Below are positions 9,778-21,690 of a DNA stretch of 64,000 bases, piece after piece; position 1 is the first letter of the stretch; every line of letters starts with the position of its first letter. Source of the DNA: Neoceratodus forsteri (Eukaryota; Chordata; Ceratodontiformes; Ceratodontidae); assembly GCA_016271365.2 (NCBI GenBank), contig CM028130.1, positions 472,845,501 through 472,909,500 on the forward strand. The letters run 5' to 3'. A model generated the notes under the pieces. The model was not told the DNA's origin, did not search any database, and saw nothing but the letters and a program-made list of their open reading frames with translations. The translations under genes were made by a program, and so were the position numbers.

Positions 9778-11174
9778 TCACAGAACCTTTTTCAGGAATA
9801 GGCTCTGCAGCACAGCTGTGCCAAACCTAGCATCACTTCTAGACTGAATGTCCAGAGAGTAATGTTTGGTAAATGTGTGGACAGTTTTCCAGGTGGCTGG
9901 TTTACAGATTTCCACTAAAGGTATATCTCTAGCTGCTGCAAGCGAAGCAACTGTACCTCTGGTAGAATGAGCCCTCAAGCCTGAGGGAGGTTCCTTCCCA
10001 AGCTTTGAACAGCAGAACTGGATACAGGAGACAATCCACCTGGCAATAGTTCTCTTGGTGGCTGCTTTGCCTTTTCCTACCTCTCCATAAGTGAGAAATA
10101 ACAGAGAACAGCCATTCATATAGGCCTTAGTATGCTCCACATAATAACTAAGGGCCACCTTTACATCAAGACTGTGTAATCTTCTCTCCCCAGAGGAAGA
10201 ATGGTCAGTGAAAAATATAGGCAAGGACATAGACTGGTTCAGATGAAAGTCTGACACTACTTTGGGAAGAAACTTTCTGTTAGTTCGAAGGACCACCTTA
10301 TCCCTGTGAATGAAATGAAATCAGGTTCCACTGATAAAGCCTGTAACTCACTGATTCTCCTGGCAGAGGTAATGGCTACCAGGAATACAGTTTTCCATGT
10401 CAAGTATTTCTGCTCTGCTGAAGATAGAGGCTCAAAAGGGGGCTGTATAAGCTGTGCTATACAGATGTTCAGATCCCAAGAAGGGATAGGATCTCGAAAG
10501 GGAGGATTAACATGTAGCAAACCTTTGAAGAACTTCTTGAAGACTGGATGACAGGCTAGGGAAGAGCCCTTACCAGTGGAAAGGAAGGCAGACACAGCTG
10601 CCAAATGTACCTTGAGAGTAGTAGGCCGGAGGCCTGAGCTATTAAGATGCACCAGATAGTCCAATACAGTAGCAATGTCAGCCAGCTCTGGCTGAACAGG
10701 TTTCTGGGAACACCAAAAACCAAATCTTTTCCATTTGGAACTGTAAGTCTTTCTGGTAGCAGGTTTTCTGCTAACCTTTAGAATATCCAAGACTGATTGA
10801 GAAAGGTTTAGATTTGCATATTCTAACTCTTCAAGAGCCAGGCCTTGAGGCTGAGAGCCTGAAGATTGGGGTAAAGGATCCTCCCCCGGGAGGATATCAG
10901 AAGATTGAACTGTCTGGGAAGACACAGAGGCATTGTCACTGACAGTGACAGAAGTAGAGGATACCAAGGCTGTCTGGCCCAGTCTGGTGCCACTAGAATC
11001 ACCCTGCAAGACTGAGATCTGATTTTGATCAGGACCCTGAATCTCAATGGGAAAGGAGGAAATGCATGCAGGAAACTGCTTGTTCAATCCAATAGTAGAG
11101 CATCCTGATGGACAGAGCCTAGGAGAGGAGGTCTGCAACAAAAGAGAGGGAGTTGATGATTGTCTGGGCTGCAA
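9778..11174 (-). pseudogene. Tyrosine recombinase of DIRS 1
   Basis: Two overlapping frames (11174-10257, then 10296-9778) make one recombinase broken by a frameshift near 10300. The N-terminal core-binding part includes RKTYSSKWKRFGFWC and LDYLVHLNSSGLRP. The catalytic part shows ITSARRISELQAL (first Arg), RAHSTRGTVASLA (the H-x-x-R box) and FTKHYSLD (candidate nucleophile Tyr). All four signature residues are present. In DIRS elements the recombinase integrates a circular cDNA, so no integrase is needed. It follows RNase H with a small overlap. Confidence 0.92.
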
Positions 11175-12718
11175 ACAGATTTATCTCTGGAGTGCCCCAC
11201 CTCTTGAAGATGACCTGAAGGATCAGGGGATTCAGAGTCCATTTGTGATGACCCTGAGAAATTTTGCTGAGAGCATCTGCTAAAATGTTGTCCTTCCCTG
11301 GGAGGTGCACAGCCACCAAGGAAGCCTGAAGAGAATAAGCCAGAGACCATATCTTCATGGCCTTTGTGCACAAGGCTGAGGACCAAGTGCCTCCCTGCTT
11401 GTTGATGTACCAATGGTTGAGGTATTGTCTGTCCTGATTTGCACGACTTTCTCCTGAACCACAGTTGACAATGTCTGCAGTGCTAGAAAGACAGCTGTCA
11501 ATTCTAGAAGATTTATGTGAAGGAGAGACTCCTGGTGAGACCAGGTTCCCTGAGATGTAAGCTGATCCAGGTGAACCCCCCAACCTAGGAGAGAGGTGTC
11601 TGTGGTGAGAATCACTGAAGGAGCCTGACTGATGAATGGAACACCATGCCGAAGACTGCCCTCCTCCAGCCACCACTGGAGTGCCTGAACTAGAGTTCGA
11701 GACACTGGAACCAATTTGGAGAGAGGATCCTTTTTCTGAGACCAGTAAGATCTGAGATGAAACTGAATATCTCTCATCTGAAACCTTGCTCCCTGGACCA
11801 CAGCTATGGAGGCTGCCATGTGGCCAGTAGCTGTAGAAAATGTCTGGCTGGACGAGAAACTAGAGGATGAAAAGAGGAAGCCAGAGTGACTAGAGACTGG
11901 ACTCTTGAAAGAGGAAGGAATGCTCTTGCCTGGGTAGCGTCTATGTCCACCCCTATGAAAGTGAGCAGCTGAGTTGGTTCCAGAACCAATTTTTCTAGGT
12001 TTAAAATGAAACCCAAGGACTCCAGGAGCCTTTGGGTGACCTCTAAGGCTGACTTGACTTGGTCTGAGGACTGACCTACTAGGAGCCAGTTGTCCAGATA
12101 TGGGAACAGAAGGATACCTTGTCTCCTGAGGAATGCCACCACTACTGCCAGGCACTTGGTGAACACCCTTGGAGCAGATGTTAGGCTGAAAGGCATGGCT
12201 TTGAACTGATAATGGCCTGAGGGCAACTCAAACCTGAGGTACTTTCTGTGGGAATGTCTGATGGGTTTGTGGAAATAGGCATCCTTGAGATCCAGGGAGG
12301 CTAGCCAGTCTCCTGGTCTTAGAGAGAGAAGAATTACTCCCAGAGTCACCATTTTGAACTTTGGTTTTAAGTGTTTGTTGAGGCACCTTAAATCTAGGAT
12401 GGGTTGTCACTCCCCTGTCTTTTTTGGGGTAAGGAAGTATCTGGAATAAAGTCCTTTTTCCCTGTGACAAAGAGGTACCTTCTCTACTGCTCTCAGGAGC
12501 AGAAGAGAGGAGACTTCTGCCTCTAAGGCTTTTGTCTCCAAAGGGGAGAGGGGGCTGAAAGATCTTGCTCTCATTTTTGGGAACCTTTTGAAACTGAGAA
12601 TAAGTCCCTGGCTCACTACTTCCAGGACCCATTTGTCTGAAGTAATAGACTCCCAGGCCTGAGAGTAGTGAGCCAGCCTGCCCCCAACAGGGATTGGGGA
12701 GGCGATCCTGACTGACAC
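11100..12718 (-). pseudogene. Reverse transcriptase-RNase H of DIRS 1
   Basis: The RT starts in one frame (12718-12407: GGRLAHYSQAWESI, FLTPKKTGE), has a Trp-to-stop change at 12407, and continues at 12352-11804. That part holds LRPGDWLASLDLKDAYFH, RFELPSGHYQFKAMPF and LTSAPRVFTKCL. The catalytic box is YLDN, not YLDD. RNase H then reads in a further frame (LTTDTSLLGWGVHLD, HINLLELTAVFLAL, IRTDNTSTI) and ends with LPGKDNILADALSK. The gene order and WLLVG after the YLDD box fit the DIRS RT family. At least two breaks and a lost catalytic Asp make it dead. Confidence 0.92.
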
Positions 12719-12779
12719 CTTAGGGTATCTGTTTGGCAGGAGGCTTGGACTGAGTGGATGCTGGGGTCCTGGTCATCCC

Positions 12780-14307
12780 TCATCTGCCTCTTCCCCTGAA
12801 GAACCCCCTCTGCTGGAATGAAGAGGAAGCCTGGGCTTGGTAAAAAGGCTTATGAAAAGGCCTGCCCCTGCCAACCCTAAACTGCTGCTTCTGAGGAGTG
12901 GCCTGCTTCTCTTTTGCTGCAGCACTCCTGTAGGTGGTCCTGTACTTGTCCATCTTCTTTGTGTAAGCCTCTGTCTGTTCACCAAACAGAGAGTTACCAG
13001 CAACAGGAAAATCCATGGCCTTAGACTGGGTATCCTGTGACAAACTGGTACATCTGAGCCAAGCTAATCTCCTCATGGAGACAGATGTAGCCATGACCCT
13101 GGAATGTACATCATTTGAGTCAACAGCAGCATGAAATTGGACCTTGGATGCCTCAATACCATCTGCAGCCACCTTCTCCAGCTCCTTGGCTAGCTGGGGA
13201 GGGGCACTCTTAACCAGCTCCAGAACCGTTTCCCACCTCGATTTCTGGTACCTGGCTGTATGTGCCATATAATTAGCTTGTCTGAGTCCCAAAGAGGATG
13301 CCAAATACTGCTTCTTGGCCATGGCATCCACTTTCCTAGAATCCTTATCTGGGGGGTGGGATGCCAGGGAAATATTAGCCTGCACTACCCCAACATGGCT
13401 GCAATGAGTAGTAAGGAATACTGTCCCAGAACCTGACAATGTATATCTCCTGTCCATCTTTTTATCCACAGGAGGTATAGAAGTTGGAAACTGCAAGATT
13501 TTTTGTGTCTGTTTCCCCAGGGATTTATGCAGAGGGATAGACACTCTCTTTGACTCTGGCACATCCATAATTTCCATGAAGTCAGGTTCCTCCTGATCCT
13601 GTTCAGCTTCCTCAACAGGGAGTTGAAGAGTGTCAGCCACTTTCTTGTAAAACAAGAAATGGGAGGGGGACTCAGAAAGTTTGGGAGGAGACACACTGGA
13701 AGGCCTGTCTGGGGAGATGTCAGGCTCTACTGACTGATCTAGGCCTTCATCTTCCTCTGCATCATAACTCTTCTTCTCCATCCCAATTGCCCTCATAGAA
13801 AGCTTCTGGATCAATGTCAGAAGCGACTATGCCCGACCGAACCGAACCTCATGAACTGCTAGGTTGTTCGTCGAACCGGCAAAGCGACTGTACAATAGTG
13901 ATCGCTTTTGCAATCTTCTCAGTGGTTGGACCATGGGAAGTCAGATCCGAACTGGCTGATTTACATTTTCTTTTACTAGGAACCGATTCCACAGAATCGG
14001 CTCTCCTTTAACCCGAGGAGGTATCGCCCAGGTCAGTGGGCACCTCCTCAGGTTCAGTCGCAACCGAACCGGGCTGGCCATCTGGGTCAGCGGACTTCTC
14101 GGCCTCCCTCTCCCTCAGCCTACTCAAACGTTTTTCCAGAGTGGCTTTGGGAAAGTTTTTACAAATCTGGCAGTCTTCTTTAAGGTGGTCAAACCCCAGA
14201 CAGTAAACACAGAGGATGTGAGGGTCGGCCTTAGCAAAGGCCTCCTTATACTCGGTACAGTGCTGAAACTCAGTGGGACCAGTTTTCTTTTTGGGTTTGT
14301 CAGACAT
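12780..14307 (-). pseudogene. Gag-like ORF of DIRS 1
   Basis: It begins at 14307 (MSDKPKKKTGP) with a cysteine cluster CVYCLGFDHLKEDCQIC typical of DIRS gag. Stops at 14008 and about 13850 and a frameshift near 13760 lead into the 13814-12780 frame. That frame carries DISPDRP, a helical central region (YQKSRWETVLELVKSAP...KVQFHAAVDSNDVHSRVMATS) and an Arg/Gly-rich tail (RGFFRGRGR) likely to bind nucleic acid. Its partner in DIRS 2 (34400-35882) shares these blocks, which supports one original protein. It presumably packaged element RNA. Confidence 0.85.
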
Positions 14308-14730
14308 GCCAAAAAACTAAAACAGTTACCCTTACCAGCTTTTATGCTAGGCAACTAAAAACCGATCGGTTTCAACCGTGTCACGGGACAGTTAAAAAAA
14401 ATCCAGAAAATCTGATTTTTTTTAGGAACAGATGAGTACCAGAAGCCACAGTAAATTTTTTGAACAAAACTCAAATATAATGGGTTTCAGTTCTAAACCG
14501 GACCAACCGGAGAAGAACCGAAGGCAAAACAATTTCCACAAGAAATACTGGAATTACAATAAAACTACCTGCTACTACCACTTACTGTTACCGAGACAGA
14601 GGTAAGAAGACCGAAAATAAAGAAGCGGTTTAGACAAAAACGACCGATTTAAACTATACCAAACCGAAGTGCAGGAGGGATCTCCGGAGCAACTTCACAG
14701 TTAGGCAGAATAAAAAATCTGTTGGTTACA

Positions 14731-14868
14731 CTTCAGAGTGCTAGAGACAGAGGTTTGAAAACCGAGCTCAAGCTCAATGTTCTATGGTTCTGCACAGAGT
14801 TAACTCTTTACTCTCCGGGGCAGTTCAGGTGCTGGGGCTAACTGCATATAGTCAGAATACAGCAAGAC
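14731..14868. repeat. DIRS 1 right terminal inverted repeat
   Basis: Inverse partner of 9211-9349. It is followed by CATGTTGTTTGAA, which matches the right-edge half of the internal complementary region. Confidence 0.9.
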
Positions 14869-14883
14869 TTCATGTTGTTTGAA

Positions 14884-15294
14884 TTGATTGATATTGTGTT
14901 TCTTATAAATTATGATGGTTAAACGGTACTGTATGAAGCCCAAGAGTATTGTTATGAATATAGTTAGTGCAATAACCTGACAAGAAAGAATTAGCTGGGT
15001 GAGGGGGTAGCAAGAAAAAGGACAGACTAGCTGGACATATTTGGGACTGTCTAATACAGCATGCCCCGAAAGCCCATTGGTCCACACTGGGGACCAATGG
15101 GTTTACAACCTGTACCTGTCATTTGGCGAGGTGGCGAGGCGGTATGCGGGCAGGTTGCAGCCACCTGCTGATGATGGGGGTGAGTGGGGTGGGCAAAGGC
15201 CGTGTGGTGGAGGGGTGGGGGTGCTACTGATAACCAGGGCATTTATTTGTGGAGGAGTGCTGCGATCGGGCAACGGGCGGGGGTTCCACTAGAC
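14884..15294. other. Unassigned stretch
   Basis: No supported gene. It could hold 3' non-coding sequence of the interrupted gypsy element, because it lies just across the DIRS insertion. I found no diagnostic motif. Confidence 0.35.
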
Positions 15295-15500
15295 CACCAG
15301 GGACGGTCATTTTTACATTGCTCGGGGAATCAGGTGTGAGGGGGGAACCACTAGATCACCAGGGATGGTCTTTTATTACATACATCGGGGAATCAGGTGG
15401 GAGGAGGGACAACTAGACCAGCAGGAACCAGGTGTACTACAACCACTGCGATCACGGCAATGGGCGTCGGGGGGTTCCACTTGACCACCAGGGTTATGTG
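15295..15500. repeat. Short degenerate ~75-bp tandem repeat
   Basis: About three units carry CACTAGACCACCAGGGA and TCGGGGAATCAGGTG blocks in the same order, then a related CTTGACCACCAGGGTTATG copy. The unit is GC-rich and unlike neighbouring DNA. Confidence 0.65.
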
Positions 15501-15664
15501 TGTGCTTGCCGATGGTGTTCTGGTTGGGCGGGTGGCCACCCACAGCTGGGTAGCTGTGTTGCACCCTGCAATACTGCAGCCCACCTGTAAGCGGCCAGGA
15601 GTTGTTCCAATTTTCAGGGGCTCAACTTTGAGCCCCCCATGCAGCGCAATGCAGGTTTGTGGCA

Positions 15665-15714
15665 GCATATGTGCCGCACATCCCGGGCTGAATATCGGGA
15701 TGTGCCACATATGC
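15665..15714. repeat. 50-bp imperfect hairpin
   Basis: Arms GCATATGTGCCGCACATCCCG and CGGGATGTGCCACATATGC pair with a small internal gap around a ~10-base loop. It has no coding content and lies just before a LINE fragment. Confidence 0.75.
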
Positions 15715-15754
15715 ATGGGCACGCCCCCTGCATCTGCGTCTTCATTTCTGACAT

Positions 15755-16684
15755 GACAAAAAATTTAGAGGGTATAACAATAAAATATGCTGATGATACT
15801 AAGCTAGTGGGGCTGTGCAGTACATTAGAGAAATTAAGTAGACTACAAAATGATCTGAATAACATTGTATCTTGAACCCAGAAATGGGACATGAGGCTGA
15901 ATAAAAACAAGTGCAAAGTTACGCACCTGCGTAGATCAAACAAGAAATATAATTGCCATCTTGATGGAATCCCCAACTGCAAGATCAACTGCAATTAGAT
16001 TTAGGAATACATATAATGAATGATCTCACTAGTGAACAACAGGTTAGTGAGGCCAAAAATAGGGCTAATAGAGTACTATGGTCTATCAAAAGAAACATAA
16101 CATCCAGATCTAGTAGAGTTTTCATTCCTCTCTAGAACTCATATGTACAACCACACTTGGACTATTCATCTCAGTTTGGAACCCTTATAAAGTGTCAGAA
16201 AGAATGAAACTTGAACAGGTTCAAAGACGTTTCATTAAAATGAGGGACATTGTGACTTTTCATAAGAAAATCGGCTGGAGGCTCTATGCCTCATGTCCTT
16301 GGAAACTCAAAGAGCACAGGGTGACATTCTGTTTCTGTATGATGTTTTACAAGATCTCAATCATATGTGTGACTTAAATATTGAGTATAAAGACAATAAT
16401 ATAGAAACCAGTGGACATCCATTGCAATTGAAGGGGAAGCGATTCAGAAACAATAAAAGGAAGTACACATATACTGTAAGGGTGGTAAACCTATGGAATT
16501 CCTTGCCATTGAATGTAATTCTGGCAGAAAGTAAACAAGCATTTAAAGCCAGCTTAGATAAATATATTCTTAGTGGTGCCGACTTAAGGTATTATGTGTA
16601 ATGGTTGGAATGCAAATGGGCTTATGGCCCCCTGGTTCCTATTCTTTTCTTAGTATGATCCTTAGAATAAATATAATAAATAAA
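15755..16684 (+). pseudogene. CR1-superclade LINE, 3' end of ORF2
   Basis: Fragments in changing frames show the last part of a LINE RT. IKYADDTKLVG is the catalytic box, followed by QNDLNNI and NKNKCKVTHL. After several stops the closing block VVNLWNSLPLNVILAESKQAFKASLDKYI (16293-16601) appears. The sequence ends in an AATAAATATAATAAATAAA tail at about 16684, typical of this superclade, which ends in short repeats rather than long poly(A). It is 5' truncated and strongly decayed. Confidence 0.82.
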
Positions 16685-16689
16685 AATAG

Positions 16690-17340
16690 TGCTGATAATG
16701 AAACATTGACTGACTTACAGGAGAGCTCCACACCACTAGATTCTACAGGGTGACAGTGGCACCTAGTGGCCTATATTTATACTGAACATTTGGAAAATCA
16801 TATTGACCAGATGACTTTATAAGGATCCTCAAGTCTTTTACTATTATAAAACTGGCCAGGTTTATGGGTATTTGTGTTGTGCCATACTAATTAAAGTTTC
16901 TATATAACCCAGGCTTAGAAACAACCTTTTGTTTTGTATAGGCATGGTTGTGAGCCTCAGAGAGAAATAAAATGTTTAATTACTCCAAATGGGGGTGGGA
17001 TTACCGATAAGTGGTAGGGATATAAAAGCCCTCCAGAGACAGACATTGTTAGATTAGCTGGAGGTTAGTCTCACTTGTCTGAGGCTATGGCAAAAGGAGG
17101 ACCTATGCACTGAATAGGTACCTGAAAGAAAAACAGCAGGATAGCTGAAGACATTTTCTAAGATGGTACTGTCTTGTTCTAAAAATAGCATTGGGCTATC
17201 GTTCTCTTTTCTCTTGTTTCTGAGTTTATTATTTTTATTTATTTTTTATATACATTTCTATAAAATAAAACCACACTGCAGTGTGTTGTACCAAATATAC
17301 TGTGTCCAGTGTTATCCTTACCCACAACCCTGCAACACTT
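16690..17340 (+). mobile_element. Possible solo LTR
   Basis: It holds a TATAAAAG box at 17021, an ATAAAATAAAA polyadenylation-like signal near 17265 and a downstream GT-rich stretch, in the order expected of an LTR. No coding sequence is present. It ends near CCTGCAACA, next to an L1 fragment. TG...CA ends and a TSD were not settled, so this is tentative. It might be the 3' LTR of the Gmr1-like element, displaced by later insertions. Confidence 0.35.
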
Positions 17341-17344
17341 GCCT

Positions 17345-18495
17345 AGTTGCTTAATCGATGGTATATAATTACCTTGAAACAAAGATTTATTGGAGTTTCG
17401 AAGTATTATACCAAGATACTTTAAACAGGGAAGAGTCCACTTCATGGGGCATAGCATTTGAATTTGGGGGTTGTAAATAGTTAAAAGTGAGTATCTGTGT
17501 TGTAGTTGAGTTGAGGGTATATTCTGATATGCTGGAGAATTCTGCTACCATATTCATTAATTTGAGGGACCTTTCAGGTTTGTCATGTATAGTAAAATAT
17601 CATCGGCATAGAGCGCTGTTTTGTGCTCTTGCCTACTTGCAGTTACCCCAGTAATCTTGAGATCTTGTACAAAGGATCCACTGCACAAAGGGTTCAATAT
17701 ACAAGGCAAACAACAATGGCAACAAACGGCACCCCGTTGAGTGTCAAGTGCAAGAATAAATCGTTCTGACATCTGGCCATTAGCTATCACATACGCTTGT
17801 GGATCCCTGTATAATCTCTATAATTTCTATGAATGTCTCAGAAAAAAACAAACTGTCCAGTCAACCTGATCAAATGCCTTTTTGGTATCTGAACTCATGA
17901 TCAGTGTTGGGATTTTAGTACTATTGAGATTGTCTATGATGTTAAGTTTGCACCTGACATTGACTGCTACGTGATGCCCAGCTACAAAGCTCATTTTGTC
18001 AGTATCTACTAGTTGACGGATTAGCCCTTCTAACCTCTTACACAAAATGGCTGTAAGGAACTTATAGCCTACACTGAGGATTGATATAGGATGGTAAGAG
18101 GCACATAGGGTAGGGTCCTTGCCAGACTTGGGAATGACAGAAATTACTGCCTGTTTCCATGACAGAGGGAGCACACCCCCTTCTGTCAAAGAGTCCTGGT
18201 ATAATGTCTGAAACAACAGGGTAAACTTCCACAGGAAAGCCATCAGTCCCCAGGCACTTTCCTGTTTTACTGTTGTCAATTACAGTTGTAATCTCAGCAA
18301 TAGAGACTGAGTGGCATAAATCTAGACTCTGAGCCTCCATGAAGTGTCGTACATAAGGTGGTGCAAAAAGGTATCTGTCTAATCCTCTGGGACCCCCTGT
18401 TTAGGACTATATAATTTGTGGCAATACTCTGTAAAGGTGTCAATAATAGCTTCCACTTGACAGGCCTGAAGACCGGTTGCCAGATGTGTGATTTT
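17345..18495 (-). pseudogene. Old L1-clade ORF2, RT part
   Basis: Read on the minus strand, the frames give the fingers and palm of an L1-type RT: GVLPLSWKQAVISVIPKSGKDPTLCASYHPISIL, DTKKAFDQVDW, then YADDILLY (17790-17557) and LKYLGIILRN near 17400. Stops and frameshifts are frequent. The gene is continuous with 25839-26060 once the inserted L1 is removed: ...RRAQAQIL joins KITHLATGL in the same frame. Both pieces are the host of that insertion. Confidence 0.88.
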
Positions 18496-18510
18496 AAGAA
18501 TTTGCACTTG
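18496..18510. repeat. Target-site duplication, left copy (L1)
   Basis: AAGAATTTGCACTTG matches 25824-25838 with one mismatch (A/G) and brackets the plus-strand L1. Confidence 0.88.
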
Positions 18511-18678
18511 GCTGATCACATGATGCAGCAGGCCTGAGAAGACGCTTTCCCATTCTCTCCTGCCCACCGCCACTAACTTCATATATTTTTACTGAGTTTA
18601 TGAAAATCGAGAGCCTGTTCTAAGTTGTATTCTGGTGGGGGAAGCCTTTAAGGGTGAAACTGGCATGCCCGGTGAAGC

Positions 18679-19545
18679 ATGGAAGCTGAAATGAAGAAAC
18701 CTCCACCTAAACACACACCCCCGGTCACCCCAGAGAAGGCCCCTAAGAAACCGTGGGCTGGAACTGCAGGACCAGTGCAGGCAACGGCACCTCCAAGCTC
18801 AGATCAAGAGCCCTTAACCCTCGCCGGATTTCTGACCGAATTCAGGCCACTTAAAGAAGAGCTAAGAAACCTTGCTTCTGAATTCAAATCTCTTTCTCAG
18901 GCTATCGAGGATATAGCATTGAGGACATCAGATGTTGAGACTTGTCTTATTTCATTAGAAAGGAAAGTGGACAAACAGAGTCCTGAGTCAGCTACGCTTT
19001 GGCAATAAATTACAAAGATGGAACAAAAGCTCGAAGACCTCGAGGGTCGTAGCCGCAGGAACAATGCGGTCATCATTGGCCTACCTGAGATGGAAGAAGG
19101 GCAAGATGCGGTTCTGTTTGTGCAGAAGTTTATCGAGAGAATTATTGAACCCTCGCCCTATGGCCCCCATTACATTATAGAAAGGGCCCATAGAGCTTTG
19201 TGTTCTAAGCCTCCAATGGGAGCCTCTCCCAGACCGTTAATTTTTCACTTTCTTAATTTTTTGGAGAAACAGCATTTTTTTCTGAAGCTGAAGACCATAC
19301 AAGAGTTACAATGGGAAGGAACAAGAATCAGAGTTACCCAGGATCTGCCGCTCTCTGTGAGGCAATGTAGAGCTGCCTTCCACCCAGTAGTGAAGAAGCT
19401 TCTGGCGGATAGCCTAAAATTCAGAATGCGGTATCCCGCGACATTGCAGGTTCAGATATCTGGACAGTGGCACTCACACAAGGATTCTGATTCTGCTATG
19501 GATGGACTGAGAAAAGCTATGCTGGACCTCTTTAAAGACTCTTAA
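18679..19545 (+). pseudogene. L1 ORF1 (RNA-binding chaperone)
   Basis: Two in-frame parts (18679-19008 and 19018-19545) are separated by a single TAA. The first is Pro/Lys-rich followed by a heptad-like coiled coil (ELRNLASEFKSLSQAIEDIALR). The second has the L1 ORF1 RRM region, starting LEDLEGRSRRNNAVIIGLPE. It also contains YIIERAHRAL, PRPLIFHFLNFLEKQ and TRIRVTQDLPLSVRQCR, then a C-terminal domain. In the family the trimer coats L1 RNA. Apart from the one stop the frame is open, so it is relatively young. Confidence 0.9.
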
Positions 19546-20982
19546 TAGCAAAGGGGTTATTAGAGAGGACTGTTTTGTCAATTTGAGATGTAACAGAATT
19601 TTTGGAAATGTCTAGTGTTTGATTTTCTGGTTTATTGTTATCTATTCCTGATTGTTTCACTATTTGGGGTTAAAGATAATGAAGAATTGCAATATCTCTA
19701 AACTTTCTGGTTAGGCAGGTACATTTTAGTTCTACTGGTCGGAGGGGAAAGAGAATAGTGGGGACATCTCTGGCAAAAAGTATGGGAAGATAATGCCCAG
19801 TTATATATAGGGCATCATTTTGGTGGGACAGTGAAGGTCTCCAGGGTGTATAGGGGGCAGTTTCTTGCAGGGCCATCCAGAGTGGTGATTTGGGCTGCAG
19901 GGATGAGGTTTTAGGTTAAGGTGGTGCTCGCACCCTGCTTGGAAGTAATACAGGGCCAATCCAGTTTCTCCCCTATCTCTCTTTTAAGCTGGGTACAGGA
20001 GCTTCATGTCAGTCTAATAGCCCTGGTGAGGAGAGTTCTTGTGGCTGGTCGATGGCTGGCTTTGTAAGGCTTATCGAATTTTAAGGGAGGTCAGCGAGGT
20101 AGAAGCCCTTTCAGGTTTTTATTGCTTACTGTAGCCACATGAAGGGATGCAGGGATTATCTAGGGGGTGGACAGCCTCCAGGCAGTTCTGTATGGCAGCC
20201 ACTAAAGGGGAGTATTTCCTTGGTTTTCAGCGCAGCCCTCACAATATCGAAGGTACAGCGAGGCAGAATGGGTGGTATCCAGCATATAGACTGGGTACTG
20301 TGCCATGATTATTGTTCTGAGATGGAGCTGGGGTTTGGAGCTGCCTGAGTCTGGGTCTTTGGTCTATGTTGCTATATAATATCCCTTCTCTTTCTTGTTT
20401 CTTACTTTCAGTTTCTTCTTGGATTGATCTTGGGGGGAGATCTATTCTTGTTTGGATCTGTGGGTGGTGATTTAACCCCCTTAGTGTGCTCTTGCCTCGA
20501 GGTGAAACATGGGATGGGAGATACCCTGTCTCAGGTTGTTCTGTATCAGGGGCGATGTCTATTCTTGTGTGGAGTTTGGATTAAAGATAGGGTTCTCGAG
20601 TTCTGTTAATACCACTATTCTGGTTTTCACAGTGGGTCTCATACTTAGTCTTGGTGTTTGTTGGTCCCATAATCGAGTTGAATTGGTATTATTTTTCAAT
20701 CTTGTCTTGGAAAGTTACTATACTGATTTTCTGCATTGGGGTGCATGGGAGGATGGGAGCAGCTGTTTTTGTAGGAGTGCTGCTTAGCGATGCATAGGAG
20801 ATTTGGGTGGAACGGGTGGGCAGGGGGAAATCGATGGGTATGCTACTGGGGGTTTGTGTTATGGTTGGATAGTTTGGGGATGGGGTCAGTAGGGTGGTGG
20901 GGGAGGTTTGGGGTTGGAGAGGTATTTTCAGGGGGGACACAGTCCATCACAGGTTGGGTGATTTTTCTATTCAATGTAGTCT
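19546..20982 (+). other. Long ORF1-ORF2 spacer, unassigned
   Basis: About 1.4 kb without a recognisable protein separates ORF1 from ORF2. It is rich in G/T and TGGG motifs. It could be an inter-ORF region peculiar to this family or a later insertion. I saw no clear terminal repeats. Confidence 0.5.
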
Positions 20983-21021
20983 GTGACTTTAGCTACTGCA
21001 GTGATATATTGTATTTGTACA

Positions 21022-21690
21022 ATGGCTAAAGAGCTTTGTTTCTCAACTTGGAATGTTAAAGGGGCCCGGAAAAAAACTAAGCATTATAAGATATTGAAGC
21101 ACTTAGATATTTTAGGTGCTAATGCTGTTTTTATCCAGGAATCTCATTTACTTGATTCAGAAGCCATTCAGATGAGATGGATGCAGACTGGACAGGTCTT
21201 CTCAGCTCAAGGAACTTCAAACAGCTGTGGGGTTGTAATTCTTATTAATAAAGGCATTCCCTTTCAGGTCACCCAGGAAATTAAAGACCCCCAGGGCAGA
21301 TTTGTTCTGGTTAAGGGCACCTTGTTCTCTGTAGATTTTGTGTTAGGCAGTATCTATGGCCCTAACAAAGATGACCCTTTATTTTCCACGAGATTACTTA
21401 ATAATATTCTTCCATTGTTGCCTTCCACCATTATTTTAGGAGGGGATTGGAACCTAGTGGTAGATTCAGGTAAAGACCATACTGGCTCTCACATGATTCC
21501 CCTTTCCCCTGCACAACGTGCACTACATGAACTAATAGATAGACTGGGCCTTTGTGATATCTGGAGGGTCCTACACCCTACGAACAAGGAATACACTTTT
21601 GTGTCCCCTGTTCACAGATCTTTCTCCTGTATTGACAGGTTCTACTATCCGGTCAGGTCCACCCTCCGATCACTCTGTAGTGCTTTGTAA
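21022..21690 (+). pseudogene. L1 ORF2 endonuclease domain (APE-like)
   Basis: From MAKELCFSTWNVKGARKK the frame shows the APE fold: FIQESHL (Glu), GSIYGPN, ILGGDWNLVVDSGKDHTGS (Asp/Asn), CDIWRVLHPTNKEYTF and CIDRFYY. A frameshift near 21650 moves it into the 21554-23278 frame, where SGPPSDHSVVLCKL supplies the SDH catalytic His. The domain nicks the target DNA in reverse transcription. The start at 21022 fits the first conserved block better than the upstream Met at 20983. Confidence 0.9.

Larger units (their letters stand above)
9171..14883 (-). mobile_element. DIRS-type retrotransposon 1 (full-length relic)
   Basis: A 5.7-kb minus-strand element with gag, RT, RNase H and a tyrosine recombinase, the DIRS gene set. 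Termini are inverted repeats of about 139 bp. An internal complementary region joins the inverse of both outer ends, as expected for a circular-junction template. The left edge reads AAAAAATACTCACC and the right edge GTTTGAA. No TSD is seen, as expected for recombinase-mediated insertion. It interrupts the 3' side of the Gmr1-like element. Confidence 0.92.
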
